Shown: positions 1-9,300, counted from the first letter of the stretch. The stretch: 64,000 nt of DNA from VRUE01 sp963805475 (GCA_963805475.1 CAWDUO010000007.1:1-64000); one strand, 5' to 3'. Program-made: numbers and translations. Notes: a model not told the origin generated them from the sequence alone.

Positions 1-3000
1 GGGCACGAGGCTCTCGAAGCTTTCGAAGAACAGACGATGCCCGTCGGCCGAGAGCGCCCCGCCGGGGTGCATCGCGGTCGCCCAGCCGGGGATCTGGGCG
101 GCGGCATAGATCCAGCTTTCTGCGTCGCTGTTAGGTTTTGCGATTCGCCCGCTCGGCGATGCGCCGGAGGGGTTGCAGGAGACGCAGCGCAGCTTGTGCG
201 CCGTGGCGTCGTAGAGGTAGACCTCGCGGTCGGGTTCACCCGAGGCGGCGTCGGCGTTGTCATAGCCCGCCACCGCCTGGGCCAGGGCGGGGTCTGAGGA
301 GACGAAGGCGGCGCTACGGCCGTCGGGGGCGACGCGGGAGAGGTGCTTGACGGGTGCGATTTCGACCGATGAGGCGCCGGTGGCGTTGCCGGTCACGGTG
401 GCGTCGTGTGCGCCGCCCAGCGTGGCGATGAACTCGAAGCCCCCGCCGCGCGCGTGGCGGTAGAGGTTGGGCTCGCCTTCTTCGCCTTCCCCTCCCAGCG
501 CTTCCTCGGAGAGGAGGTAGACCATCGAGGTGCTCCGACGAGGCGCCGAGGATGCCGAGGACGCGGTGGGCGATCAGCGTGTCGGGGGCTTGGCCTCCAA
601 GCGCCTTGTAGAGGTCGAATTCATAGAGGTCCGATCCGGTGAGGAAGATCGCCGTCGAGCCGTCGGAGGAGGCGTCGAGGAAGCGCGAGGAGGGGCTCGT
701 GACTTCCGAGAGCGCTTCGGCTTCTTCGGAGACCGGGTAGGTGCAGGCGGCTTCGGGTTCGGTGCAGGCGCTGAAGCCTTCCAGTGAGACGCCTTCTCCC
801 GAGGCGGTGGCGGGGGCCGAGAGGGTGAGAGAGCTCGCCCCGGCGCCGCATCCGGGCGCGCAGGAGAGGATCGTCGCCCCGAAGGGCACCCCCGGCCCGG
901 CGATCCCCTGGCCTTCGGCGAAGGCGCCGAAGGAGGTGCTGAGGCCGCTGATGACTTCGGAGGCCAGGCCTTCGATCGTGTCGGGGTTGGAGCTGCCGGT
1001 GGCGGCGTGGTCGAGGGTGAGGACGTAGTAGGTGACGCCTCCTTCTTCTTTTTCTTTTTCGCTGTGGAGCACCTTGGTCCCCGCCGGCAGCTTGCCGGCG
1101 GAGTCGCTGACTTCCTGGCCGACGGCGAACTGCTTGCTGCCCGAGGCCAGCTTCAGTTCGGTGACCTTTTCCTTGTTGGCGCCGAAGTTGACCACCTTTC
1201 CTTCGCCTTGAGCGGGGCCGATCAGCGTGCCGGCGCCCCGCGCGCTACCGTGCGCGAGGGCGCTCCGGGGGGCGCTCGGATGCACCCGCACATACAGGCG
1301 GCCGGGGTCGGCGCCCCCCTGGGGGGCCGATGGGGGTTCGGAGCCGACGGTCGCCGTCCAGTAGGCGCGCTCGCCGTCGGCCGAGAGCGCGTTGTGCAGG
1401 TCGTCCTCGGCGGCGTTGAATCCGCCGGTGAAGCTCTGCGCGGTGCCGAGCGAGGGAGTGCGTGCAGGCCGCCGCGCCGCTGGGCAGCACGCTGAGCAGC
1501 ACGGGTGGGACGCCCGGCGTGCCTTCGCGGCTCAGATAGGTCTGGAAGATGCCCCGCCCTTCGGGGCCCGCCGAGGTCGCGACCTTGCAGGCGTTCGGGC
1601 TGAGCGCCGCCGCGGCGCGGAAGGCCGAGGCGCTCCCGTCGGCGCTGGAGCCCTGGATCCTGGAGCAAAAGGGCCCTTCGGTCTTTTCGAGCGCCGGTTC
1701 ATAGCCCGGCGGGAAGACCGTGGTCAGGAGCTGATAGCCGCCGGGGCCCGGACAGCCTTCGCGCAGGGCGCGGGTCCGATAGAGGTTCGCCACCCCGCGC
1801 GGCACTTCTCCGGCGACCAGCGGGGTGTCGGTGTCCTGCAGCGTCCAGCCCGAGCAGAGGTCCTCGCTGAAGGCCTTGAAGCGGGTGTTCAGGTTCTCGC
1901 CGAAGACCAGCCCGATGCTGCTGCGTGGAGAGGTGATCGAGCGCGTCGTCCAGCCGCTTGCGCCGCGCTGGGCGAGGTACTGATCCAGCAGCGCCGCCCC
2001 TTCGGGTTCGGCGAAGGCGTCGATCGAGGCGAAGGTGACCGCTTCCCCGTCGCCTGCGGCCTGCTCGAGCACCTGCGTGCCGGGGATTCGGACATCCCCA
2101 CCGCCCTTGGTGGGCGGGGAGACCATCTCATAGGCGCGGCAGTCGGGCAGGTTTGCCGAGGGGCCGCTGCGGTAGGGCGCGTTGGCGCAGTCTTCCTTCG
2201 CCGGGGGGGCGAGGGGGTAGGTGCGAAAGGAGCCGGCGCTTCCTTCGAGCCTCATAGACCCCCGGCGAGGCTGCCCTTCTTCCCCGCCACCGAGGCCGTA
2301 GACGGGGCCGCCGCCGGTGCTTTCGGCCACGAAGCGGTAGCGGTAGGGGGTCTCGGGGGCCAGGCCGCCGAGGAAGATCTCTTTGGTGGCCAGCGCTTCG
2401 CTCGTCGTCTGTCCGGTCAACGTTATGCCGGCGGCGGGCTGCTCCGAAACGCAACCCGCCCCCCAGTCTTCTGCTTCGCCCTGCCAGGCATCGGTGGCGT
2501 ACTGCACTCGGTAGGTCGTGTCGGGCCAAAAGCGCGGGTTGACCTTCGCCTGCACCGTGGCCGCTTCGCGGCCCACCGAGGTGGCGAGCTGGCCGGCGAT
2601 CAACGGCGGCGCGGCGGGCGGGGAGCAGCCTTCGATCGTCGCGTTGGGCGGCGGGCCGAAGATCTTCACGAAGCCGTCGCCTTCATCGGGGTTGGCGAGG
2701 ATCAGGTCGCTCCCTTCTTCCCCTTCTGCCCGGCAGCCCGCGTTGAGCGCGATCCCGGTCGGGTTGGCGGTGAGCTGCGCTTCGGCTTCCGTCGGGCCGA
2801 AAAGCGCTTCCCGGCCGCCGCAGCTCGAGTTGAAGCGCAGGACTTCGCGCGGGATCGGCGGGGTCACCGCGATGCCCCCCGCGAGCATGTAGACCGAGCC
2901 GCGGGCCCCGACCGCCACCGCCCGCGGCTCGTGGGCTTCCAGCACCCCGCCCCCCGGACAGGCGTTTTCCCCCGCTTCGTCGAGCTTGAAGACGTTCGGC

Positions 3001-3875
3001 TTCGATTCCTCGACCGTCGCTTCGACCCAGAAGCCCAGGTAGAGGTCGCCGCTCGCCGGGTCGACCGCCAGCGAGTTGACCGTCCCCCCACCGCCAGCAC
3101 CCCTTCGGGGTCGGCAGGTCGCCCAGGTAGTGCCCGCCGGAGTCGAACTCCTGCACCCGTCCCTGGTCGCCGACGTAGATCGTGTCGTCGCTGGCTTCGG
3201 GGGTGCCCTTGGTGTCGACGCCGATATAGCTGCCGAGGCGCCAGCGGCCGAACTGGCCCTGGCCCGTTCCTTCCACCCCGGCCCCGCATTCGTCGTCGGG
3301 GTCGACCGGGCAGAGGTTGCGCTCGGCTTCCGGCGCCCCTTCGCCCGTCTTGGTCTTGTTCACTTCGCCGCCGAAGGCGAGCAGGAATTCGCCGTCGGGG
3401 CCGAACTTCTGCACCCTGCGGTTCGTCCAGTCGATGACGTAGAGGTCCCCGGCGGAGTCCAGGGCGAGGCCCTGCGGGCCGAGGTCGCCGAACTGCCCGG
3501 GACCTTCTCCACTCGTCCCCGCCTTGCAGACGTCTTCGCCGGCCACGCAGACCTCGAAGCCGCTGCCGTTGTCGTGGGGCCCCGACTGCACCACGCCCCA
3601 GCCCCAGGCCCGGAGAAACTGCCCCAGGCGGTGAACTTCTCGATCCGGTTGTTGTTCTGGTTGGCGACGAAGATGTCGCCGCTGGCCGGATCCGCCGCCA
3701 CCCCGCGCGGAATCACACACCGCCCCCCCGCCGAGCCGGTCGGGCAGAAGGTGTTGAGCGTGGGGGGCGCTTCGGCGGCGGAGGCGGAGGGGGCGAGGGC
3801 CAGCAGGGCAAGCAGGGCGCAGGCGGCGAGGGCAGCGCAACGCTTCGCCGCGGGTCGCTTCGATCGTCTCACCAT
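1..3875 (-). CDS. Secreted NHL/beta-propeller and Fn3-like surface protein (3' end cut by window; frameshifted)
   Basis: The N-terminus has a signal peptide (basic MVRRSKR, then an Ala/Leu-rich core ending ASA). NHL-type repeats follow (GVAADPASGDIFVANQNNNR, DLYVIDWTNRRVQKFGPDG), then a central Fn3-like stretch (ETPYRYRFVAES) and a C-terminal WD40-like part (REVYLYDATAHKLRCVSCNP) running off the left edge. The chosen start at 3875 follows a GGGAGGGGTGAGGTG ribosome-binding region. The reading frame breaks at least five times: near 3625, at two G-runs near 3105 and 3085, near 1460 and near 530. Each break is cured by one or two bases and homology continues across it, so sequencing indels are likelier than a pseudogene. 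It is inferred to be a large exported surface protein of unknown role. Confidence 0.75.
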
Positions 3876-4016
3876 CACCTCACCCCTCCCGGTCTCTGTG
3901 GCTCGTTGTAGTCCCAAGTGATCTCTGTCTTTCCTGCGGGCGCCGGAGCTGAGCCCGGACGGCGGGACTGGGCCGTCCGGGCTCGGCGCGCTCAGGCGCG
4001 TCGCTTCATGCGGTTC

Positions 4017-5356
4017 CTATTCGGTGCTCACCGCCCAGGAGCCGTTGGCGTAGCCGCCTTCCGAGCCGGCGAAGATGCCGAAATTCTGTTCTTCGAGGGA
4101 GAACGGCACCAAGGCACCGTATTCGGGTGCTGGGCTTATCCAGAGAGGGGATTCATTCGGTGGCAGGGCCAATTCGTCGAAGGCTGCAACTTTAATTTCT
4201 TCTTCGATCGCCGCGAAGACGCATACGTTGCCCGGTTCGGCACTCGGATGAGCGACAGCCGTGGCGCCCCCGACCCCGCACGCGGTTTCGACTTCGGATT
4301 CACTGTTCAATCGGGCTGGCGATGCTCCAGTTTCGGAGTTGAGCTCCACGCCGCCTTCCCCTCCGGGAAATACGTAGACCAGCGTAGGCGCCGGTTCGAT
4401 TTTTTGGAGGTAGGAGATCGAGGCGTAGCTCGGGATGGCGCCGGCTTTGGCCGCTTCTTCGGTTTCGACGGACCAGACGCCGGTGAGGACGGAGGGGAAG
4501 CCGCCACCGCTGCCGGCGGGGCCAGTCGCGCCGGGCGGGCCGGTTGCGCCGGAGGGCCGGTGACGCCGCCGGGGGTCCCGGTCGGGCCTTTGGCTCCGGT
4601 CGGGCCCATGGCGCCGGTCGTGCCGTCGGCGCCGGTCGGGCCTTTAGCGCCGGTCGCTCCGGTCGGGCCTTCGGCTCCGGTGGCGCCTTTGGCGCCAGTC
4701 GCGCCGGTCGGGCCTTTGGCTCCGGTCGGGCCTTCTTCGCCGGTCGGGCCTTTGTCGCCGGTGGTGCCGCCGTGGCCTTCGGCTCCGGTGGCTCCCTTGG
4801 CGCCGGTCGCGCCCTTGGCGCCGGTGACTCCCTTGGCGCCGGTCGGACCCTTGGCGCCGGTGACGCCCTGGATGCCCTGGGCTCCGGTGGAGCCCTTGGC
4901 GCCCGTTGCTCCCTTGGCGCCGGTCGCGCCCTTGACGCCGGTCGCGCCCTTGGCGCCGGTCGTGCCCTTCGCTCCGGTCGTTCCCTTGGCGCCGGTTGCG
5001 CCGTGGGCGCCCTGGGAGCCGGTGGCGCCCTTCGCGCCGTTGGCTCCGTTGGCTCCGTTGGTGCCGTTTGCGCCGGCGGACCCGGTGTCGCCCTTATCGC
5101 CCTTGTCGCCCTTGGGGCCCTGCGGGCCTACGGGGCCCTGGGCGCCGGCGTACTTCTTGGCGATGTTGGTGGTCTGCTTCTTCTGCTTCTTGTTTAAGCC
5201 TTGTTCCTTCTTCTTCTTCTTGTGGTGGCGCTTGGCCGAGCTGTTGGCGCCGCCTTCGGCGGCCGAGGCGGCTGCCGGGACGACGAGGGCCAGCACCAGG
5301 GCGATTGCCGCCGCGAGGAGGCCGATCGCCGGGAGCTTGCGTTTGAACGATGACAT
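4017..5356 (-). CDS. Collagen-like Gly-X-Y repeat protein with signal peptide
   Basis: About 446 aa once one missing base near 4549 is restored. A signal peptide (residues 1-33, ending AASA) is followed by a lysine-rich stretch (HHKKKKK) and then roughly 200 residues of uninterrupted Gly-X-Y triplets, mainly GAT, GAK and GPT (about 72-275). A non-repetitive C-terminal domain of about 150 residues contains few aromatic residues and ends SWAVSTE. Bacterial collagen-like proteins of this design form triple helices on the surface or are released. The C-terminal domain may trimerise the chain or bind a ligand, but I do not recognise its family. Long opposite-strand frames here are artefacts of the triplet repeat. 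Confidence 0.85.
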
Positions 5357-5990
5357 TTAGCTACTCAACTCCTTCTGTAGTAGTGCCTGCCGGAGGAACC
5401 CGGCCGGCCTTTCTCGAGATGGACTGCTCAATAGGGCCGGCGGGAACGAAGCTCCCGACGGGTGCTGTGGGTGAAGTTGTGTGGGGGGCGCCGAGGCGCG
5501 AGCGGGAGGGCGGCAACGGGCGGCGGTCGCGGCCGTGCCGCGAGGCGTCCCTGCGAAAGTCGGTGCTGCTGCTCACTGCCGATACCTCTCCTTGATTCCC
5601 GTGCCGTCGCCCCGCCCGACCCGCCCTGTGCGGATCCCCCTGGCCGAGGCTCGGCCGTTTATCTCCTCGCCCGCCGGTTGGGCGCCCTGCTGCGGCGCCG
5701 CTTCCTTTGGGTGGAGCTATGAGAACACAGACGGACCGGAAAGTCAACCGAAACTGTGGCGGAAGTGTGCCCGGGGTCGCCCCCGGGGGCGGCGGTAAGC
5801 GGCCTGGAAACAGCAGGTTTTACAGATCGGAGCCCCGGCAACGGCCCGCTGCGCCCAACCGGCCACGTACCAATAGCCCCTCCCGCCGCCCGCCGCCTCT
5901 CCCCATCCCCCTGCCCCACCTGCCCCAGGGCGTCGTTTCCGACTTTCTCCACACCAGGGGGTGGAAAAAGTCGTAAACGGCGTGGGCGAC
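5357..5990. other. Gene-free stretch before the cassette island
   Basis: No frame here has coding character or recognisable homology. The stretch holds a GC-rich hairpin near 5769-5790 (CCCGGGG/CCCCGGG) and a family A palindrome at 5934-5979. The minus strand carries AAGGAG about 14 nt before the collagen-like gene. Confidence 0.6.
5934..5979. repeat. Palindromic repeat family A, copy 1
   Basis: Imperfect inverted repeat with arms CGTTTCCGACTTTCTCCAC and GTGGAAAAAGTCGTAAACG. It shares the CGACTTT..TCCAC core with the copies at 9962, 13454 and 44674. It lies just before the first Uma2 cassette. As RNA it would form a strong hairpin and may act as a terminator. Confidence 0.75.
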
Positions 5991-6059
5991 CAGCGCTGGG
6001 GGCTTGGAGGGGAGTGACTTCGCTTGGCGGACCCCGAGGAGGCGGGCTACGCTTTGACC
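5991..6059 (+). promoter_or_regulatory. Cassette promoter module, copy 1 (Uma2-1)
   Basis: Contains TTGGCG at 6024-6029, an 18-nt spacer (GACCCCGAGGAGGCGGGC) and TACGCT at 6048-6053, followed after 6 nt by GTG at 6060. The same block recurs at 6735, 8105, 10011 and 12070. The spacing suggests a -35/-10 promoter giving a leaderless transcript. Confidence 0.65.
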
Positions 6060-6629
6060 GTGGCCACGCTGGTGCTCGAACCGCACATGCCGGAGATCGA
6101 GGCGCTGAAGGAGCGGCGCCGGATCTCGGGGATCGATCGGCTGGATGAGGTCTGGGAGGGCGTGCTGCACATGGTGCCGGCGCCTCACGGCCGTCACGCG
6201 AAGATCGCCACGCAGCTGGCGATGCTGCTGAACGGGCCGGCGAGCGCCGCCGGCCTGGACCTGGCGATGGGCGAGTTCAACCTCGGCGAATCCGTGGAGG
6301 ACTTCCGCGTCCCCGACGGCGGGATCCACCGGCCGGGGCCGGATCGGCTCTGGTATCCGACCGCGGCCCTGGTCGTCGAGATCGTCTCCCCCAACGACGA
6401 GAGCTGGCAGAAGCTCCCCTTCTACGCGGCGCACGGGGTGGACGAGGTGCTGATAGTCGACCCCGCCGACCGCTCGGTCCACTGGCTGGCCCTGGCAGGC
6501 GGTGGCGCGGGCGGTGGCGCGGCGGGCGACACGCCCGAGCGCGGCGCCCCCGAGTACCGCGAGACCGAGCGCAGCGCCCTGATCGCCCGCGGCCCCGCCG
6601 ACCTCGCCGCGCAGATCGACTGGCCGTAG
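6060..6629 (+). CDS. Uma2 family PD-(D/E)XK nuclease, copy 1
   Basis: 189 aa. The Uma2 (DUF820) core is visible: DFRVPDGG, then VVEIVSPNDE with WQKLPFYAAHGVDEVLIVDP, giving the D...ExQ pattern of the restriction-endonuclease fold. The family is widespread and often multicopy, but its target is unknown. I start at GTG 6060 rather than the upstream TTG at 6024 because copy 3 has ATG at the same place and the upstream block is a promoter module shared with hicB, where its phase differs. Conservation to copies 2-4 is very high over the first 45 residues (MPEIEALKERRR, LDEVWEGVLHMVPAP), which indicates recent duplication. The C-terminus has a Gly/Ala insert before the conserved end (AQIDWP). Confidence 0.85.
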   Translation: MATLVLEPHMPEIEALKERRRISGIDRLDEVWEGVLHMVPAPHGRHAKIATQLAMLLNGPASAAGLDLAMGEFNLGESVEDFRVPDGGIHRPGPDRLWYPTAALVVEIVSPNDESWQKLPFYAAHGVDEVLIVDPADRSVHWLALAGGGAGGGAAGDTPERGAPEYRETERSALIARGPADLAAQIDWP

Positions 6630-6644
6630 CCCCTCCCCTCTCCC

Positions 6645-6692
6645 CCGTTTCCGGGTTTTTACGTCCCAGAGCACGTAAGAACCCGGAAGCGG
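6645..6692. repeat. Palindromic repeat family C, copy 1
   Basis: 20-nt arms (CCGTTTCCGGGTTTTTACGT and ACGTAAGAACCCGGAAGCGG, two mismatches) with an 8-nt loop CCCAGAGC, 15 nt after the Uma2-1 stop. The loop and right arm recur exactly near 8828-8856 after Uma2-3. It is probably the transcription terminator of the cassette. Confidence 0.75.
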
Positions 6693-6734
6693 CGACGGGG
6701 GGAGGCGATTCTTCGGTCACGCACCCTGTTCCAG

Positions 6735-6816
6735 GGGGGAGAGTTCGGGGCGCTGGGGCCTTGGGGCTGCATGAATTCGCTTGGCGGACCCCGAGGAGGC
6801 GGGCTACGCTTTGACC
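6735..6816 (+). promoter_or_regulatory. Cassette promoter module, copy 2 (Uma2-2)
   Basis: Starts GGGGAGAGTTCGGGG, then CTTGGCGGACCCCGAGGAGG and TACGCT at 6805-6810, with GTG at 6817 six bases later. Nearly identical to the copy at 8105 over its whole length. Confidence 0.65.
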
Positions 6817-7338
6817 GTGGCCACGCTGGTGCTCGAACCGCACATGCCGGAGATCGAGGCGCTGAAGGAGCGGCGCCGGCTCTCCGGGATCGACCGGCTG
6901 GATGAGGTCTGGGAGGGCGTCCTGCACATGGTTCCGGCGCCATCAGGAGGACACGCGGCGATTACCACGCAGCTGACCGAGCAACTGGCCCCGCTCGCGC
7001 GTGCCGCCGGCCTGAAGCCGACGATGGGCGAGTTCAACCTCGGCGAGTCCGAGGGCGACTTCCGCGTTCCCGACGCCGGGCTGCACCGCGGGTTCTCTGA
7101 CCAGGTCTGGTATCCCACCGCGGCGATGGTTATCGAGATCGTCTCCCCGAACGACGAGACCTGGCAAAAGCTCCCCTTCTACGCGGCGCACGATGTCGAC
7201 GAGGTGCTGATCGTCGACCCCGCCGAGCGCTCGGTCCACTGGCTGACCCTGGCGGGTGGGGAGTACCGCGAGGTCGAGCGCAGCTCCCTGATCGACCTTG
7301 GCTCCGCCGACCTCGCCGCCGAGATCGACTGGCCGTAG
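6817..7338 (+). CDS. Uma2 family PD-(D/E)XK nuclease, copy 2
   Basis: 173 aa, the shortest of the four paralogues because the Gly-rich insert before the C-terminus is absent (SVHWLTLAGGEYREVERS). Core motifs are DFRVPDAG and VIEIVSPNDETWQKLPFYA, followed by DVDEVLIVDP. The central substrate-facing stretch (residues about 48-80, GGHAAITTQLTEQLAP) is the part that differs most from copy 1, so the paralogues may have diverged in specificity. GTG start with the -10 box six bases upstream. The gene ends in the same AEIDWP tail. Its own promoter module and a downstream family B hairpin make it a self-contained unit. Confidence 0.85.
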   Translation: MATLVLEPHMPEIEALKERRRLSGIDRLDEVWEGVLHMVPAPSGGHAAITTQLTEQLAPLARAAGLKPTMGEFNLGESEGDFRVPDAGLHRGFSDQVWYPTAAMVIEIVSPNDETWQKLPFYAAHDVDEVLIVDPAERSVHWLTLAGGEYREVERSSLIDLGSADLAAEIDWP

Positions 7339-7345
7339 GTCCCTC

Positions 7346-7402
7346 GCTGCTTGCGCTGTTCCTTTGCCCTGTTATTTCGGGTTAAGGAACAGCGGAAGCA
7401 GC
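7346..7402. repeat. Palindromic repeat family B, copy 1
   Basis: Arms GCTGCTTGCGCTGTTCCTT and AAGGAACAGCGGAAGCAGC around a CCCTGTTATTTCGGG centre, directly after Uma2-2. One of six copies; the core GCTGTTCCTT/AAGGAACAGC is shared by all. Confidence 0.8.
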
Positions 7403-7469
7403 GCGCGGGGTCCCTCGTCGGCCTCATTGCGCGCAAGGGGGGAGAGTTTGGGCTGCTGGCTTCGTCTGC

Positions 7470-7595
7470 GAAGTGAGGGTTCCAGTGCGTGGGCTTGGCG
7501 CCAAGAGCGGGCGCACGGCGATGGTGACCACGGCCTGGATGCTCGACGGGCCCGGCGCGGCGCCGCGACTGGTGAACGCCCTGATCAGGGATTAA
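7470..7595 (+). pseudogene. 3' remnant of a DUF6883-type gene
   Basis: An open frame reading EVRVPVRGLGAKSGRTAMVT, then TAWMLDGPGAAPRLVNALIRD and stop. It aligns without gaps to the last 41 residues of the intact protein at 8913-9287 (VEVPVRGRGERSGRA...RTAWELID..AAPRLVTAFLDP). The N-terminal two thirds are missing and no start codon is in place. It directly precedes a DUF4926-type gene, the same order as the intact pair at 8913-9558. Confidence 0.7.
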
Positions 7596-7606
7596 GCTGA
7601 GGAGCC

Positions 7607-7834
7607 ATGGCAACGGTCAAGCAGGCAATCCGCGAACACGATGTCGTCGAGCTGCTCGAGGCGGTCGACAAAGTGGAGACGGACGGTAGCTGGCCAGCCG
7701 GCACGGTCGGAACCGTGCTTGACGAGCGCGGTGAGTCGAAGCTGGTCGAGATCGCTGATCGACATGGCGTGACACTCGATTACGTGGTCGTGACAGCGGA
7801 CCGGCTGGTGCTGGTCGACGGGCATCGCGACTGA
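7607..7834 (+). CDS. DUF4926-type small protein, copy 1
   Basis: 75 aa. It shows the DUF4926 pattern: EHDVVELLEAV, a Gly-turn WPAGTVGTVLDERG, then VEIADRHGVTLDYVVV. This is a small beta-rich fold usually encoded beside DUF6883-type proteins. It starts with ATG after CTGAGGAGCC. Upstream only a scrap of its usual DUF6883 partner remains, so this copy may be orphaned. The function of the family is not established; the paired layout of two short genes resembles a toxin-antitoxin or immunity arrangement, but that is inference. Confidence 0.75.
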   Translation: MATVKQAIREHDVVELLEAVDKVETDGSWPAGTVGTVLDERGESKLVEIADRHGVTLDYVVVTADRLVLVDGHRD

Positions 7835-7865
7835 GGCCGGGGGCGAGGCGACAGTCGAGCGGGGA

Positions 7866-7979
7866 GTGAGAGCGCTCGAGGTGGTCGGCGCCGAGCCCCG
7901 CCCGCGCGAGCTGCTCGAACGAGCGGCGCAGAACCGCGGCGTGCGCGGTCGTTTACGCGTCGCCGTGCAGGCACACTGA
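7866..7979 (+). CDS. Possible 37-aa ORF of unknown function
   Basis: GTG-started frame reading VRALEVVGAEPRPRELLERA and ending GRLRVAVQAH. It has no recognisable family and no clear ribosome-binding site. It may be the end of a lost gene between two cassettes. Low confidence. Confidence 0.2.
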   Translation: MRALEVVGAEPRPRELLERAAQNRGVRGRLRVAVQAH

Positions 7980-8046
7980 GGCTAGGCCAGCGCCCGCTCG
8001 GGCGCGCTCAGCGCGCAAATCTCCCCCCTCCCCTCCCACCCTCCGG

Positions 8047-8098
8047 GCTTCCGCTGTTCCTTTGCCCTGTTATTTCGGGTTAAGGAACAGGGGAAGCA
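8047..8098. repeat. Palindromic repeat family B, copy 2
   Basis: GCTTCCGCTGTTCCTT and AAGGAACAGGGGAAGC around TTGCCCTGTTATTTCGGGTT; the centre is identical to copy 1. It lies immediately before the cassette promoter module of Uma2-3. Confidence 0.8.
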
Positions 8099-8104
8099 GC
8101 GCGC

Positions 8105-8186
8105 GGGGAGAGTTCGGAGGCGCTGGGGCCTTGGGGCTGCATGAATTCGCTTGGCAGACCCCGAGGAGGCGGGCTACGCTCCGGTC
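8105..8186 (+). promoter_or_regulatory. Cassette promoter module, copy 3 (Uma2-3)
   Basis: GGGGAGAGTTCGGAGG, then TTGGCA at 8151-8156, an 18-nt spacer, TACGCT at 8175-8180 and ATG at 8187 six bases later. This copy shows most clearly that translation starts at this ATG, because the other copies have GTG at the equivalent position. Confidence 0.7.
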
Positions 8187-8747
8187 ATGGCGACGCTGGT
8201 GCTGGAACCGAACATGCCGGAGATCGAGGCGCTGAAGGAGCGGCGCCGGCGCGCCGGGATCGACCGGCTGGATGAGGTCTGGGAGGGCGTGCTGCACATG
8301 GTCCCGGCGCCATCGCACGAGCACGGCAGGCTGGCGATCCAGCTTGTCAGGCTGATCGGCCCCCCGGCCGACGCGGCCGGCCTGGAGATGACCGACGCCT
8401 GCAACGTCGGCCGCTCCGAGGAGGACTTCCGCGTGCCGGATCTGGCGATCCACCGGCCGGGCGCCGGCGGCGTCTGGCACTCCACCGCGGCCCTCGTGGT
8501 CGAGATCGTCTCCCCCGAGGACGAGAGCTGGCAAAAGCTCCCCTTCTACGCGGCACACGAGGTCGACGAGGTGCTGATCGTCGACCCGGCCGACCGCTCG
8601 GTCCACTGGCTGGCGCTGACGGGCGCGGGCGGTGGCGCGGCGGGCGACACGCCCGAGCGCGGCGCCGGCGGGTACCGCGAGATCGAGCGCAGCGCCCTGA
8701 TCGACCTCGGCCCAGCCGAGCTCGCCGAGTCGATCGACTGGCGATAG
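8187..8747 (+). CDS. Uma2 family PD-(D/E)XK nuclease, copy 3
   Basis: 186 aa. DFRVPDLA and VVEIVSPEDESWQKLPFYAA with EVDEVLIVDP carry the expected acidic residues and Gln-Lys of the active site. The middle (SHEHGRLAIQLVRLIGPPAD, residues about 46-65) differs from copies 1, 2 and 4, while the flanks are almost identical. This mosaic pattern suggests either selection on a specificity region or recombination between cassettes. The C-terminal Gly/Ala insert (GAGGGAAGDTPERGA) is shared with copy 1. The stop is followed by two short GGGGCTTCGCCCC hairpins and a family C palindrome. Confidence 0.85.
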   Translation: MATLVLEPNMPEIEALKERRRRAGIDRLDEVWEGVLHMVPAPSHEHGRLAIQLVRLIGPPADAAGLEMTDACNVGRSEEDFRVPDLAIHRPGAGGVWHSTAALVVEIVSPEDESWQKLPFYAAHEVDEVLIVDPADRSVHWLALTGAGGGAAGDTPERGAGGYREIERSALIDLGPAELAESIDWR

Positions 8748-8814
8748 GGGCTTCGCCCCATCCACCGGCCGTAGGGGCTTCGCCCCCACTCCCTCCCTTT
8801 CGCCCGGGTCGTCC

Positions 8815-8850
8815 CCGGCTTTTTCCGTCCCAGAGCACGTAAGAACCCGG
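8815..8850. repeat. Palindromic repeat family C, copy 2
   Basis: CCGGCTTTTTCCGT, loop CCCAGAGC, ACGTAAGAACCCGG. The loop and right arm continue identically to copy 1 through GAAGCGGCGACGGG. It is preceded at 8751-8789 by two GGGGCTTCGCCCC stem-loops, so the end of Uma2-3 carries three possible terminators. Confidence 0.65.
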
Positions 8851-8912
8851 AAGCGGCGACGGGAGGGCGGCTCGGGGGGCGAATCGGGGGTGGGTTGTGC
8901 CTTGGAGGGGTA

Positions 8913-9287
8913 GTGAACTGGCCGCCCGAGATCGGAGAGCCGCTCCCCCGCGCCGCGGAGGCGAGCGGCGTACGGCGCAAGCTCGCCACGTACTCGCTGG
9001 ACACGGCTCACAGACGCGGCGGGCCGAAGGCTCGTAGGTTCGAGCGAATCCTTGGAATCACGATCCGCGACATCGACTACCTCGAAGGTGCGATCCAGAC
9101 CGGAATCCTGGTCGTGGCGATCGGTGCCGTTCGCGACAACCCCCCCTGGGGAGTCAACTGCGTGGTCGAAGTGCCCGTACGCGGCCGCGGTGAGCGCAGC
9201 GGGCGCGCGATCAACGTCAGAACGGCTTGGGAGCTGATCGACGCCGAAGCCGCGCCGCGACTGGTAACCGCCTTTCTCGATCCCTAA
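8913..9287 (+). CDS. DUF6883-type protein (intact copy)
   Basis: 124 aa. It has the DUF6883 layout: RKLATYSLDTAHRRGGPKAR, then RFERILGITIRDIDYLEGAI, a beta-rich centre (NCVVEVPVRGRG) and the closing RTAWELID..APRLVTAFL. GTG at 8913 is preceded by GGAGGGG at a normal distance. The gene ends 13 nt before a DUF4926-type gene, with which this family is commonly paired. The biochemical function is unknown. Two broken copies of the same family lie at 7470 and 9528, so this is the only complete representative in the island. Confidence 0.75.
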   Translation: MNWPPEIGEPLPRAAEASGVRRKLATYSLDTAHRRGGPKARRFERILGITIRDIDYLEGAIQTGILVVAIGAVRDNPPWGVNCVVEVPVRGRGERSGRAINVRTAWELIDAEAAPRLVTAFLDP

Positions 9288-9300
9288 ACTTGGAGGAACG

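Noticed and set aside
3080..3110. Phase variation of the propeller gene through its G-runs.
   Set aside because: Runs of 4-6 G are too short, and similar frame breaks occur in non-surface essential genes.
1392..3437. A 681-codon open frame on the plus strand opposite the propeller gene, and similar long frames elsewhere (for example 20467-22863, 37654-39813, 46721-49675).
   Set aside because: High GC gives long open frames antisense to real genes. These lack domains and are Arg/Ala/Gly-biased, while the opposite strand carries recognisable proteins.
4532..5197. Pro/Val/Gly-repeat frames opposite the collagen gene that look like elastin-like proteins.
   Set aside because: They are the mirror of the Gly-X-Y codon repeat. 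The minus strand has the signal peptide, ribosome-binding site and natural domain order.
6024..6059. TTG at 6024 (and equivalents at 6781, 8151, 12115) as the Uma2 start, adding MADPEEAGYAL.
   Set aside because: The block is conserved before hicB with an extra base, so it is not coding; copy 3 has ATG at the later position with a -10 box 6 nt upstream.
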